Below the pieces are notes generated by a model. The model was not told where the DNA came from. It made no database searches and was given only the letters and a program-made list of their open reading frames with translations. Made by a program: the position numbers and the translations under genes. From Myxococcales bacterium UBA1660 (GTDB lineage Bacteria; Myxococcota_A; Polyangia; Polyangiales; Houyiibacteriaceae), in NCBI GenBank assembly GCA_002320815.1, contig DCLA01000061.1, forward strand, positions 46,059 through 110,058: a DNA stretch of 64,000 nt, written 5' to 3'. Below are positions 32,352 to 42,756 of this stretch, piece by piece (the stretch's first letter is position 1; each line of letters opens with the position of its first letter).

Positions 32352-33977
32352 TCAGCGGTCGTCGAGAGTCGTGCGAATCGTCCCCAGGAGCTCCGCGGCA
32401 GCGATGGGCTTGTCGAGGTGCGGCACCCCGTCCGGCACCGGCACGCCCTGACTTGAATAGCCGGACACATGAACCACACCGACGTCCGGCCACCGCTCCC
32501 GAATCCGATGGACCATCTCGGGGCCCGACATCCTCCGCATGACGACGTCGCTGACGACCAGATCGATGGGCTCCGAGGCTTTCTCGACGATGAGCAAGGC
32601 GTCGCCGGGCGTGCCGCTCTCCAGGACGGTGTAGCCAGCCCGCCGGAGCACCTTGGCCATGAAGACCCGCACCGCGGCGTCGTCGTCGACCACCAGGATC
32701 CGCTCGGTCCCGCCGAGGGCGTCTCCCCGCTCCTCGATGAGCTTGCCGATCCCGGAGCGGGGCGGCTCGACCGACGCGTCGGTCGTCCGCGGGAGGATCA
32801 CGCTCATCGTGGTGCCTCGCCCGGGCTCACTGTGGACGATCAGGCGGCCTCCCGATTGCTCCACGATCCCGTGCACCGTGGCCAGACCGAGGCCCGTTCC
32901 GCGCCCTTCTTCCTTCGTGGTGAAGAAGGGCTCGAAGAGTCGCCGTCGTACCTCGGCGGTCATCCCCTCGCCCTCGTCGATCACGTCGATGCGCACGCCC
33001 TCGATGGGCTCGCGTACCTTGCTGGACCGCACCTCGATGCGCCCCCCGCGAGGCATCGCGTCGCTCGCGTTGACGGTCAGATTGATCAGGATCTGCTCGA
33101 GCTGGACCCGGTCGGCATGGATGCGCCACGGCGCAGCGTCGCTGACGGCCTGGAGCTCGACCCCCGGGCGCACCATGCGTCGCAGCAGGGGCAGCGATCC
33201 CCGGACCACTTCGGCGACGTCGAGGGCCTTGGGGCGCAGGACTTGGCGCCGACCGAACGCCAGCAGCTGCCGGGTGAGGCGCTTAGCTCGAGTTCCCGCG
33301 TTGGCGACCTCGCGCAGCTCGTCCTGCACGTCCGCCGGAAGCCGGGTGTCCAGGGCCAAGAGCTCGGAGTAGCCGAGGATGACGGTGAGCAGGTTGTTGA
33401 AATCGTGGGCGACACCGCCCGCGAGTCGACCCAGCGCCTCGAGCCGGAGCGCCCGGTGATGGCCCGAGTCGTCGCCTGCGGCCGACGTGGGAAGTCGGTC
33501 GAGGCGCTTCTGCAGCAGGACCTCGACGTGGTCCGCGAGGGCTCGCAGGGACGCGAGCTGCGCCGGCTCCAGGACCCGGGGCGTGGTGTCGAGCACACAG
33601 AGCGACCCGACTCGATGGCCACCGGGCGAGTGGATGGGGTGGCCGGCATAGAAGCGCACGTGGGGCGCGCCCAGGACCAACGGGTTCTCGGCAAAGCGCG
33701 CATCGGATAGGGCGTCCGTCACGACCAGCGCTTCGTCCCCCGCGATCGCGTGGTCGCAGAAGGCGCTCGCGCGTGGGCTCTCCACGAAGTCGATGCCGAT
33801 GGAGGCCTTGAACCACTGCCGATGAGCGGCCACCAGAGAGATGGCCGCGGCGTCGGTTCCGGCGACGGCAGCGGCCGCCCGGACGACCGAATCGAACTCG
33901 GGTTCTGGCGGAGTATCCAGGATATGCAGGGATGCGAGATCCGCGAGCCGGTCACGATCGGTGAGTAGTTTGTCCAT
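32352..33977 (-). CDS. Hybrid histidine kinase: GAF-HisKA-HATPase-REC
   Basis: 541 residues. GAF (about 10-150, SAFCDHAIAGDEALVVTDAL), HisKA with His191 in GGVAHDFNNLL, HATPase (GTGLGLATVHGIVEQSGG) and receiver (VVDDDAAVR, Asp in LVVSDVVMRRM, lysine in LDKPIAAAEL). It is the clear paralogue of the next kinase downstream, without its PAS domain, so the pair arose by tandem duplication. It is divergent from the FHA-sigma54 activator, a possible partner in signalling. No membrane segment. Confidence 0.93.
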   Translation of the reverse strand: MDKLLTDRDRLADLASLHILDTPPEPEFDSVVRAAAAVAGTDAAAISLVAAHRQWFKASIGIDFVESPRASAFCDHAIAGDEALVVTDALSDARFAENPLVLGAPHVRFYAGHPIHSPGGHRVGSLCVLDTTPRVLEPAQLASLRALADHVEVLLQKRLDRLPTSAAGDDSGHHRALRLEALGRLAGGVAHDFNNLLTVILGYSELLALDTRLPADVQDELREVANAGTRAKRLTRQLLAFGRRQVLRPKALDVAEVVRGSLPLLRRMVRPGVELQAVSDAAPWRIHADRVQLEQILINLTVNASDAMPRGGRIEVRSSKVREPIEGVRIDVIDEGEGMTAEVRRRLFEPFFTTKEEGRGTGLGLATVHGIVEQSGGRLIVHSEPGRGTTMSVILPRTTDASVEPPRSGIGKLIEERGDALGGTERILVVDDDAAVRVFMAKVLRRAGYTVLESGTPGDALLIVEKASEPIDLVVSDVVMRRMSGPEMVHRIRERWPDVGVVHVSGYSSQGVPVPDGVPHLDKPIAAAELLGTIRTTLDDR

Positions 33978-34203
33978 GCGATCCCTACACGGTGAGTGGA
34001 CCGGCAGTATCCATGGGGTTGGACCCTTCGTCGAGGAACTCGTTCAGTTTCGTCGGACATTTTCCGTACCAACCAAATCCAACAAAGCTCGCCAAAGCCC
34101 TCGCACGTTCAATGGGGGAACTTCATGTCAGCTTTCGAGCGACCCGGGTCTGCGGCATTCTCGACCCGGGCGCGATGAGCGTCGTGAGGCATACTCCCGC
34201 TCG

Positions 34204-35562
<1,359 letters not shown>

Positions 35563-35589
35563 AGGACCCGGGTTCCGAGGCGCCGGGAC

Positions 35590-36321
35590 TCAGCGGCAGT
35601 CGTCGCCGAGGCAGAGGCAGTCGTCGAGGTCGCGCAGCGGACCGCCGCCCTCCCCGCAGAGGACGTCGTAGTCGTCGCAGAGCTCGGCGAAGCGGCTGTC
35701 GTCGCGGAGGCGGGGATCCGCGCAGAGCCGCTCCAGCGCGTCACAGGACTCCGGGCGCTGGCAGGTGAGGATCTCCGGCGTCACGGGCAGGTCCGGCGAG
35801 TCCGGTCCTCGGGCATCGGTGATGGCGCAGAAGCTGGCCCCGGCCACGCCGGCGAGCGACGCATCCGCCGGGCAGAACGAGAGCTCCGAACACGTGCGCG
35901 GCTCGGCGCCCGGGCCGGTGGGTTCCTCGCGATGGAGCCCGACCACCCGCACGCAAGTCAGCGCGTCCTCCAGGCGCGCGTCCATGCGCACCCCGGCCAA
36001 CGCGCCGTTCATGGCCGCCGCGTCGTCGAGGGGCTCGTCCACGCAGGTGCAGACGCGCTGGCGGACGACGCAATGGATGCCGCTGCCCGGGACGTCGCAC
36101 GCACCGCAGAGCCCCGCCGCGCGCGCGGCCCCACCGGGGTCGGCCCCCTCGTCGACGAAGACCTCCACCAGGTCCAGCACCAGGGTGTCGACCCCCTCGC
36201 GCCCGACGCAGGCCCGGCGGACGTCCAGGGTGCTGGGCACCGGCTGCAGCTCGAGCACGGTGGTCTCCACCGGCTGGCAGGCGGCGGCGACCGTCAGACC
36301 CAGGAGCACCCAGCGCCTCAT
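35590..36321 (-). CDS. Cysteine-rich lipoprotein, unknown function
   Basis: 243 residues with the lipobox VAAAC. The mature part has many cysteines, for example LCGACDVPGS, RQRVCTCVDE, LEDCLCLGDDC-type spacing at the end (DDCLCLGDDC), implying several disulphides in a periplasmic or surface protein. No family recognised. It overlaps the upstream PEGA gene by ATGA, so the two are co-expressed and may interact. Confidence 0.75.
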   Translation of the reverse strand: MRRWVLLGLTVAAACQPVETTVLELQPVPSTLDVRRACVGREGVDTLVLDLVEVFVDEGADPGGAARAAGLCGACDVPGSGIHCVVRQRVCTCVDEPLDDAAAMNGALAGVRMDARLEDALTCVRVVGLHREEPTGPGAEPRTCSELSFCPADASLAGVAGASFCAITDARGPDSPDLPVTPEILTCQRPESCDALERLCADPRLRDDSRFAELCDDYDVLCGEGGGPLRDLDDCLCLGDDCR

Positions 36322-37421
36322 TCGGGCACCGCGTAGACGTTCACGCGCGTGGGCTCGACGGTCAGGGCCCACACCGAGATCCCGATGGCGGCGCCGACGA
36401 CGGCCAGGCTGGCGGCCAGCACGCCCCAGAAGAGCGGCCGCTTGCGGAGCGGCCGGGGCTCCACGATGCCGCGCCACTCCTCGACCGCCGTCCCTACGGT
36501 CAGCGGCGTGTCCCCCGGCGTGCCCGCGGCCCGGGCCACGAAGCGGTGCAGCCCGCGGTCGTAGAGCGCCGCCGTGACCCGCGCGTCGTCGCCCCACACC
36601 AGGACCACCACCCGGGCCTCGTAGGCGTCGGCGGCTAGCTCGCCCAGCTCGGGCGCGTCGAGGGGGCCGGCGGCGAGCCGCCGCGCGAGCTGGGTGCGGA
36701 GCAGCTCGCTGGGGGCCGGGTCGAGCCGCAGGACCCAGCGCGCGTCGCCGGCGACATCCCGCGTGAAGGCGCGGGGCGCGTGACCCAAGCGCCGGAGCTC
36801 GAAGTGGTGCGCGCCCGCCCGGAGCGGGAGACGACACGGGGTTCGGCAGGCGGCCCGGCCGTCGACGCGCACCGCCGCTCCCGCCGGCTCGCTCACCAGG
36901 GCCAGGGACACCGGCGCGACGGCGCGCACCTCGGCACCGACCGTCTCGGCGAGGGCCTGGTGTTCGGGCGTGGTCCGATCGAGGCCCACCAGGGGCAAGT
37001 CGCGAACGAGAGCGTCGCGCAGCCTCCGGCGCGCGAGGGCCCCGTCGCCGGCGAGCAGAGCACAGGCGCTGCCCAGGACCCGGACGTGGCCCGCCGAGTC
37101 CCGGTGGCCCGCGGCGAGCAGCGCCTCGAAGGCCAGCTCCGGGCGCTCCAGCGCGGTGAGGCATTCGGCGAAGGCGCCCATGAGGTAGGTCTCCTCGTGG
37201 ACGGTGGCCAGGAGCTCCGAGGGGGCGGCCGGGGTCGCGGGCTCCGCGTTGAGCACCGGGGACACCAGCCGCCAGCGCGCTCCGCCCGCCTCCCGGGCGC
37301 CGCGCAGGGCACCGGGGCCATCGACCGGGCCCACCCCCACGACGGTGCCGGCCGGCGCGGACTCCTGAGCCTGGGCCAACGCCGGGAGCAGGCAGGCCAA
37401 GAGGCAGACCGCGCGCACCAT
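36318..37421 (-). CDS. PEGA-domain exported protein with C-terminal membrane segment
   Basis: 367 residues from ATG 37421 (a TTG at 37430 would add three). Signal ends ALAQAQ. The middle has a PEGA domain (VSLALVSEPAGAAVRVDGRA, then CRTPCRLPLRAGAHHFELR). A hydrophobic helix near the C-terminus (FWGVLAASLAVVGAAIGISVW) anchors it, leaving a short tail. Similar proteins are common in Myxococcota and of unknown role. A TGATACT -10-like element lies 9 nt upstream; the gene is divergent from a Ser/Thr kinase. Confidence 0.8.
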   Translation of the reverse strand: MVRAVCLLACLLPALAQAQESAPAGTVVGVGPVDGPGALRGAREAGGARWRLVSPVLNAEPATPAAPSELLATVHEETYLMGAFAECLTALERPELAFEALLAAGHRDSAGHVRVLGSACALLAGDGALARRRLRDALVRDLPLVGLDRTTPEHQALAETVGAEVRAVAPVSLALVSEPAGAAVRVDGRAACRTPCRLPLRAGAHHFELRRLGHAPRAFTRDVAGDARWVLRLDPAPSELLRTQLARRLAAGPLDAPELGELAADAYEARVVVLVWGDDARVTAALYDRGLHRFVARAAGTPGDTPLTVGTAVEEWRGIVEPRPLRKRPLFWGVLAASLAVVGAAIGISVWALTVEPTRVNVYAVPE

Positions 37422-37477
37422 CGCCGCCAAAGTATCAGACCCCGCCGCGCTCGCGCGTGGTCTACTGCGTTCCGACG

Positions 37478-39082
37478 ATGCAGCGACCGCGCTACGAGCT
37501 CCGACGCCTGCTGGCGAGCGGAGGCATGGCCCAGGTCTACGAAGCCGAGGCGACCCTCGCCGACGGGGCGACCCGACGGGTGGCCTTCAAGCGCATCCTG
37601 CCGGAGCACGCCGGAGACCCGGACTTCCGCCGGATGTTCCTCGACGAGGTGCGGATCGCCAGCCTCCTGGACCACCCGGGGATCGTGCGCCTCCTCGACT
37701 TCGGCTTCGTCGACGGCGCCGAGTTCGGGGTCCTCGAGCTGGTCGAGGGTCTCGACGCCGGCGAGGCGTTCCGGCGCGTCCGCGCCGAGCACCCCGACGA
37801 AGCCGAGGGTCTGGCCGCGTGCGTCGGCGCCGCCGTCGCCGAAGCGCTGGCCTACGCCCACGGGGAGGTACGCGCGGGGGACGCGCTCGTCCCGGTGGTC
37901 CACCGCGACGTGAGCCCCTCGAACGTACTGATCGACGAGACGGGCCTCGCGCGCCTCACGGACTTCGGCATCGCCCTGGCCGACGTCCGCGCCGAACGCA
38001 CGCGCACCGGCGTGGTGAAGGGCAAGGCCGACTTCATGGCTCCCGAACAAGCCGCGGGGCTCCGGGTCGGCCCCCCCGCGGACGTCTATTCCCTGGCGGT
38101 CACCGTGCACGCGCTGGCCAAGGGCTGGCCCGCGGCGTCGCGGGAGGACGCCTCGCCGTCGCTGAGCGCGGCGCTCCGGGCGGTCCTCGAGCCCTGCTGG
38201 TCCGCCAGCGCCGCCGAGCGACCGAGCGCCGCCCAGCTGGCCACGAACCTCGCGCGCCTCGCGCCAGCGGACGCCTCCGAGAGGCTGGCCGAGGTGGTGC
38301 GCGCGGGTCGGCGCGAGGCCGCGGAGCCCACGGCCTTCGATCGCGCGCTCGGCATGCACCTGGTCCCCAGCGGGGACACCCGGGAATACACGGTTCGGGA
38401 GAAGACGCCGACGCCCACGGCGCCACCCCGCGCCGGCGCTCGGGTCGCCGCGCTCGGTCTCCTGGTGGCCGTGGCCCTCGGCGTCGGCGGCTGGGCGGCG
38501 CTGCGCGCGCCGGCGACCGCCTCGCCCGACGATCCCACTGGCGGGGCGACCACGCCGTCCGAGGGGGACGCCACCGGAGCCCCTTCGCCCGAGTCCGCCG
38601 CGACGACCGGGACCCCCACGCCCGCGCCTAGTGGGTCGGCGGCCCTCGAGGCGCCGCCGCCGTCCGCACCGGGCCCCACGCCACCGGGCCCGACGTCTCC
38701 GGGCGCGCGCCCGACCCGAAGCGCCCCCGTCCGAAGCACCCCCGCCACGAGCGCCGCCCTGGCGGAGCCGACTCCGTCCCGGGCTGCGCCCGAGACCGCG
38801 GAGCCGAGTCCTTCGCCGGGTGCGCCAGCAACCGCCGAGCCGGCTCCCGCCGCCGAGCTCGAGACCGGGTGGATCCAGCTCGGCGGCGCCGAGTGGCTCG
38901 GCGCGCGAGTGGAGATCGATGGACGCTTCGTGGGGCACGCGCCCCTGGTCCACGAGGTCCCGGTCGGGCCCCACCAGGTCCGCATCGCCGGCGCCGAGGG
39001 CACCGAGCTCGCGAACCGGTCCCTGGTGCTCCGCCCCGAGCATCGGCGCGCCAGCCCCCTCCGCTGGGTCGCCGGCCGCTGA
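37478..39082 (+). CDS. Membrane Ser/Thr protein kinase
   Basis: 534 residues from ATG 37478. Kinase domain 1-265: glycine loop LLASGGMAQVYEAE, lysine in VAFKRI, catalytic HRDVSPSNVLI, TDFGIA and APEQ. One transmembrane helix near 325-345 (VAALGLLVAVALGVGGWAAL), then a 140-residue Pro/Thr/Ala linker and a PEGA-like extracytoplasmic domain (WLGARVEIDGRFVGHAPLVHE). HRDVSPSN instead of HRDLKPxN is frequent in myxobacterial kinases. An upstream GTG at 37457 is less likely. Partners unknown. Confidence 0.92.
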   Translation: MQRPRYELRRLLASGGMAQVYEAEATLADGATRRVAFKRILPEHAGDPDFRRMFLDEVRIASLLDHPGIVRLLDFGFVDGAEFGVLELVEGLDAGEAFRRVRAEHPDEAEGLAACVGAAVAEALAYAHGEVRAGDALVPVVHRDVSPSNVLIDETGLARLTDFGIALADVRAERTRTGVVKGKADFMAPEQAAGLRVGPPADVYSLAVTVHALAKGWPAASREDASPSLSAALRAVLEPCWSASAAERPSAAQLATNLARLAPADASERLAEVVRAGRREAAEPTAFDRALGMHLVPSGDTREYTVREKTPTPTAPPRAGARVAALGLLVAVALGVGGWAALRAPATASPDDPTGGATTPSEGDATGAPSPESAATTGTPTPAPSGSAALEAPPPSAPGPTPPGPTSPGARPTRSAPVRSTPATSAALAEPTPSRAAPETAEPSPSPGAPATAEPAPAAELETGWIQLGGAEWLGARVEIDGRFVGHAPLVHEVPVGPHQVRIAGAEGTELANRSLVLRPEHRRASPLRWVAGR

Positions 39083-39200
39083 GGGGAATTCCCCTCGGCA
39101 CCGGCCCAGCGAGGCAACGAAGCGGCCCATTTTCCCAACGAAGTCGGGTGGCACCGGCGTTGCACCATGGGGGGTCCATCACCCGGAGGACCCCCACCCC

Positions 39201-39968
39201 ATGACCCTCAGAATCCGATCCCTTCTCTTCTTCGCCTTCACCGCCGTCCTCGCCTGCGGCTCCGACGACCCGCCGGCCGGCGACGACGACGTCTCGTCGA
39301 GCACCGCGGATCTGAGCGCCGACGCCACCGCGGAGGCCGCGCTCATCGCCGCGACCCTGCCCCCGGTCGACATGCTGGGCGACGCCGACGGCGAGGCCAT
39401 CGCCGCCGCCGCCGCCGCGTCGCTGGAGGCCATCCTCGAGGCCTGTGCCACCAGCCAGGTCGCCGGCACCACGGTCACCTGGACCCTCGCCGGCTGCTCC
39501 GGGGACTGGGCCATGGCCACCCTCGACGGCACCATCAGCGCGACCTATCGGCCCATCGCCGGCACCGTCGAGGCCACCATCGCCATCGACGTGGTCACCG
39601 AGGCCGGCTCGTCGATCATGGTCGACGCCGACGTCGCCTACGCGATGACCGACACCGGCGCGACGCTCACCGTGGGCAGCACCGCCGAAGGCGTCGGCCC
39701 CCGCGGCGCGGATACCACCCGCAGCGGCGACTACACCCTCCGGGTCGCCGGCGACTGCCTGACCCTCGACGGCACCTGGGAGGGGACCCGCGCCGCCAAC
39801 TGGACCTTGACCGTCAGCGGCTACTCCATCTGCGCCGGTGGCTGCCCCTCCGGCTCCATCAGCCGCACCGGCCGCATCACCGCATCGGTGAGCTTCGACG
39901 GCAGCGACCAGGCCACCCTCACCACCGGCGACGGATCCGAGACCGTCACGCTCGCATGCGGCGCCTGA
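39201..39968 (+). CDS. Lipoprotein, unknown function
   Basis: 255 residues; lipobox VLAC, then an Asp-rich linker. The mature part is beta-rich, alanine/threonine-rich and has two cysteine pairs (LAGCSGDW, CAGGCPSG), likely a secreted beta fold. An AGGAGGA ribosome-binding site lies 10 nt before the ATG. Its end overlaps the DUF3604 gene by 13 bp, suggesting co-expression. No family recognised. Confidence 0.75.
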   Translation: MTLRIRSLLFFAFTAVLACGSDDPPAGDDDVSSSTADLSADATAEAALIAATLPPVDMLGDADGEAIAAAAAASLEAILEACATSQVAGTTVTWTLAGCSGDWAMATLDGTISATYRPIAGTVEATIAIDVVTEAGSSIMVDADVAYAMTDTGATLTVGSTAEGVGPRGADTTRSGDYTLRVAGDCLTLDGTWEGTRAANWTLTVSGYSICAGGCPSGSISRTGRITASVSFDGSDQATLTTGDGSETVTLACGA

Positions 39969-41929
39969 AGCCCGTCACCCTGGCCCTCGTCCTCGCCGCA
40001 TGCGGTGGGGACGACGACGGTCCCGCGACCACCGACGCTCCCGAAGTCGACGCCGCGATCGCCGACGCCGGCCGCGACGCCGAAGCGCCCGAGGACGCCA
40101 CCACCGACGACGCCACCCCGGACGCGACGGCCATCGACGGCGGCCCCACCGACCTGGTCGGGCGCACCGAGACGAGAGTCGCCTGCGCCGACCAGAACCC
40201 GCTGCGGAATCTCTACTGGGGCGACCTGCACATCCACACCACCTACTCCTTCGACGCCTACACCTTCGACGTGCGCAACGACCCCCGGGACGCCTACCGC
40301 TTCGCCCGCGGCGAGCAGGTGCTCTTGCCTCCCCTCGACGAGGGCGGCGAGGGCACGGTCCCGGCGCGCCTCGATCGGCCCCTGGACTTCGCCGCGGTCA
40401 CCGACCACTCGGAGTTCCTGGGCGAGACCCACGTCTGCGTGACCCCTGGATCCGCAGGCTACGACACCACCGCCTGCACCGCGTACCGCGCGGGGGCCGT
40501 CGGTTTCGGACTCATGGGCGCCGCGCTCCTCAACGCCGACCCCACGCGGCCCGACGCCTTCTGCGGCGACGACCCCAGCTCCTGCGCAACCGCGCTCATG
40601 GGCGTGTGGGGCGAGGTCCAGGCCGCCGCCGAGGAAGCCTACGACCGCACCGACGCCTGCACCTTCACGTCCTTCGTGGCCTACGAACACACCGGCACGC
40701 CGGGCGGCGCGATGGTCCACCGCAACGTCATCTTCCGGAACGAGAACGTCCCCGCGGTCCCGATCAGCTACTTCGAGGCGCCCCGCGCCTTCGAGCTCTG
40801 GACCCAGCTCGACGGAGCCTGCGTCGACGCCGGCACCGGCTGCGACGTGCTGACCATCCCGCACAACTCGAACCTCTCCAACGGGATGCTCTTCGAGGGC
40901 ACCTACGAGGGCGCGGACACGCTGGCTCAGCAGACCGAGCGCGCCGCGACCCGGGCCCGCTTCGAACCGCTGATGGAGATCTACCAGCACAAGGGCGCCT
41001 CCGAGTGCTTCCCCGGCTTCAGCACCGACGAGGAGTGCTCCTTCGAGAGCCTCGACGCCGACATCTGCGACCCGGACACCACCGGCGGCTGCACCACCCC
41101 CATCGACTACCTCCGCGGCGTCCTCGCCGAGGGCATGGCGGAAGAGGAGCGTCTCGGCGAGAACCCCTTCGCCTACGGCGTCATCGCGAGCACCGACAAC
41201 CACAACGCCGTCCCCGGCAACGTCGACGAGGACTCCTTCCCGGGTCACGTCGGCATCCAGGACGACACCCGCCGCGAACGGCTCACCGACTTCCCCGACT
41301 TCAGCCCCGGCGGCATCCTCGGCGTCTGGGCCCTCGAGAACTCCCGGGACGCGCTCTTCGAGGCGATGCAGCGCAAGGAGACCTACGGCTCCAGCGGGCC
41401 GCGCATCGCGGTGCGCCTCTTCGCCGGGTGGGGCCTGCCCACCGACCTCTGTGGCGCCAGCGACCTGGCGGGCATGGGCTACGCCCTCGGCGTCCCCATG
41501 GGCGGCACCCTGCCCGCGCGACCCACCGACGGCACGATGCGCATCGCGCTGGTCGCCCAGCGAGATCAGGTCCCGCTGCGGGTCGCGCAGATCGTCAAGA
41601 TCTGGCTCGACGCCAGCGGTGAGCCCCACGAGGAGGTCTTCGACGTCGCCGGTGACGCCGACGCCGCGGCCCCGGTGGACCTCGCGAGCTGCGCGCCCTC
41701 CCCGGTCGGCGCCGACGCGCTCTGCGCGGTCTGGGAGGACCCCTCCTTCGATCCCGCGGTGCCGGCGGTCTACTACGGCCGGGTCCTGGAGAACGAGACC
41801 TGCCGCTGGAGCCAGCGGGACTGCGCGGACTTGCCGGCGCGCCTGCGTCCCGACCAGTGCACCGACGGCAGCACCCCGATGACCCTCGGCGAGCGGGTGT
41901 GGACCTCCCCCGTGTGGTACCGCCCGTGA
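39956..41929 (+). CDS. DUF3604 PHP-like metallohydrolase lipoprotein
   Basis: 657 residues; lipobox VLAAC and a long Asp/Ala linker. The catalytic fold matches DUF3604, related to PHP phosphoesterases: NLYWGDLHIHTTYSFDA, AAVTDHSEFLGE, LTIPHNSNLSNG, EIYQHKGASECFPG, IASTDNHNAVPG. These histidine/aspartate blocks should bind two metals. Located on the outer face of a membrane. It overlaps both neighbours, forming an operon with a parvulin-like protein and a HupE/UreJ protein, a set that recurs in proteobacteria. Substrate not known. Confidence 0.9.
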   Translation: MRRLKPVTLALVLAACGGDDDGPATTDAPEVDAAIADAGRDAEAPEDATTDDATPDATAIDGGPTDLVGRTETRVACADQNPLRNLYWGDLHIHTTYSFDAYTFDVRNDPRDAYRFARGEQVLLPPLDEGGEGTVPARLDRPLDFAAVTDHSEFLGETHVCVTPGSAGYDTTACTAYRAGAVGFGLMGAALLNADPTRPDAFCGDDPSSCATALMGVWGEVQAAAEEAYDRTDACTFTSFVAYEHTGTPGGAMVHRNVIFRNENVPAVPISYFEAPRAFELWTQLDGACVDAGTGCDVLTIPHNSNLSNGMLFEGTYEGADTLAQQTERAATRARFEPLMEIYQHKGASECFPGFSTDEECSFESLDADICDPDTTGGCTTPIDYLRGVLAEGMAEEERLGENPFAYGVIASTDNHNAVPGNVDEDSFPGHVGIQDDTRRERLTDFPDFSPGGILGVWALENSRDALFEAMQRKETYGSSGPRIAVRLFAGWGLPTDLCGASDLAGMGYALGVPMGGTLPARPTDGTMRIALVAQRDQVPLRVAQIVKIWLDASGEPHEEVFDVAGDADAAAPVDLASCAPSPVGADALCAVWEDPSFDPAVPAVYYGRVLENETCRWSQRDCADLPARLRPDQCTDGSTPMTLGERVWTSPVWYRP

Positions 41930-42756
41930 GTCGCCTGCGAACCCTGGCCCGGGAGCCCCTCGTCGGTTTCCTCCTCGTCGGAGCCGCCCTCTTCGTCACC
42001 GACGCCGTGCTCGCGCACGGCGCCGCGGTGGACCCCGAGGAGGTCATCACCATCGACGCCCGCACGGTGGACGAGCTGCGCCTGCGGCAGCTCGCCGCCA
42101 CCGGCCACGAGCCGAGCGCGGAAGAGCTCGAAGGGCTGGTGGACCGCCAAGCCCGGGACCAGGCCCTGGTGCGCGAGGCCCGCGCGCTCGGGCTCGACCG
42201 GGACGACCGGGTCATCGACCGCCGACTGGTGCAGAAGATGGAGTACCTGATCGGCGGCTCGGTCTCGGCTCCCGAGCCCACCGACGCCGAGCTCCAGGCC
42301 GCCCTCGAGGAGCACGCGGACACCTACCGCCGCCCCGCGCGCGTGGCCTTCGAGCACGTCTACTTCGCCGGGCGCGAGGGAGCGGAGGCCGAAGCGCTCG
42401 CCGCGGCCGAGGCCCTCGCCGCCGGCGCGGATCCGGCGACGCTGGGGGACGCCTTCGTCCACGGGCGCCAGGTCCCGAGCACGCCGGTGGGGACCGTGGC
42501 CCAGCGCTTCGGCGAGGGCGTCGCCGAGGTCCTCGCCGAGGTACCGCCGAACCAGTGGACCGCGCCCGTCGCGGGTCGATCGGGGCTCCATCTCCTGCGG
42601 CTCACGGCGCGCACCGAAGCCCGGATGCCGACCCTGGACGAGGTGCGCGAGCCGCTGACCGTCCGCGTCGAACGGGAGGGCCGCGAGGCCGTCGCGCGCG
42701 CCGCCCTGGCCGCGCGCGTGGACCGGTACGAGGTCCGGGTGGAGCAGCCGCGATGA
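41926..42756 (+). CDS. PpiC/parvulin-like peptidylprolyl isomerase, membrane-anchored
   Basis: 276 residues from GTG (overlaps previous stop, GTGA). One N-terminal membrane helix (EPLVGFLLVGAALFVTDAVL), a SurA-type helical region (DELRLRQLAATGHEPSAEEL), and a C-terminal parvulin-like part with FGEGVAEVLAEVPPNQWTAPV and SGLHLLRL. Core catalytic histidines are hard to place, so it may be only a chaperone. Likely to fold or deliver the exported DUF3604 enzyme. Confidence 0.82.
   Translation: MSRLRTLAREPLVGFLLVGAALFVTDAVLAHGAAVDPEEVITIDARTVDELRLRQLAATGHEPSAEELEGLVDRQARDQALVREARALGLDRDDRVIDRRLVQKMEYLIGGSVSAPEPTDAELQAALEEHADTYRRPARVAFEHVYFAGREGAEAEALAAAEALAAGADPATLGDAFVHGRQVPSTPVGTVAQRFGEGVAEVLAEVPPNQWTAPVAGRSGLHLLRLTARTEARMPTLDEVREPLTVRVEREGREAVARAALAARVDRYEVRVEQPR

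Noticed and set aside
32219..32479. N-terminal extension of the PAS-containing kinase
   Set aside because: Overlaps the end of the upstream kinase in another frame; ATG 32218 is preceded by a well-placed TACACT.
37457..37477. Earlier GTG start for the Ser/Thr kinase
   Set aside because: Adds MVYCVPT without family support; ATG 37478 starts right at the kinase N-lobe.
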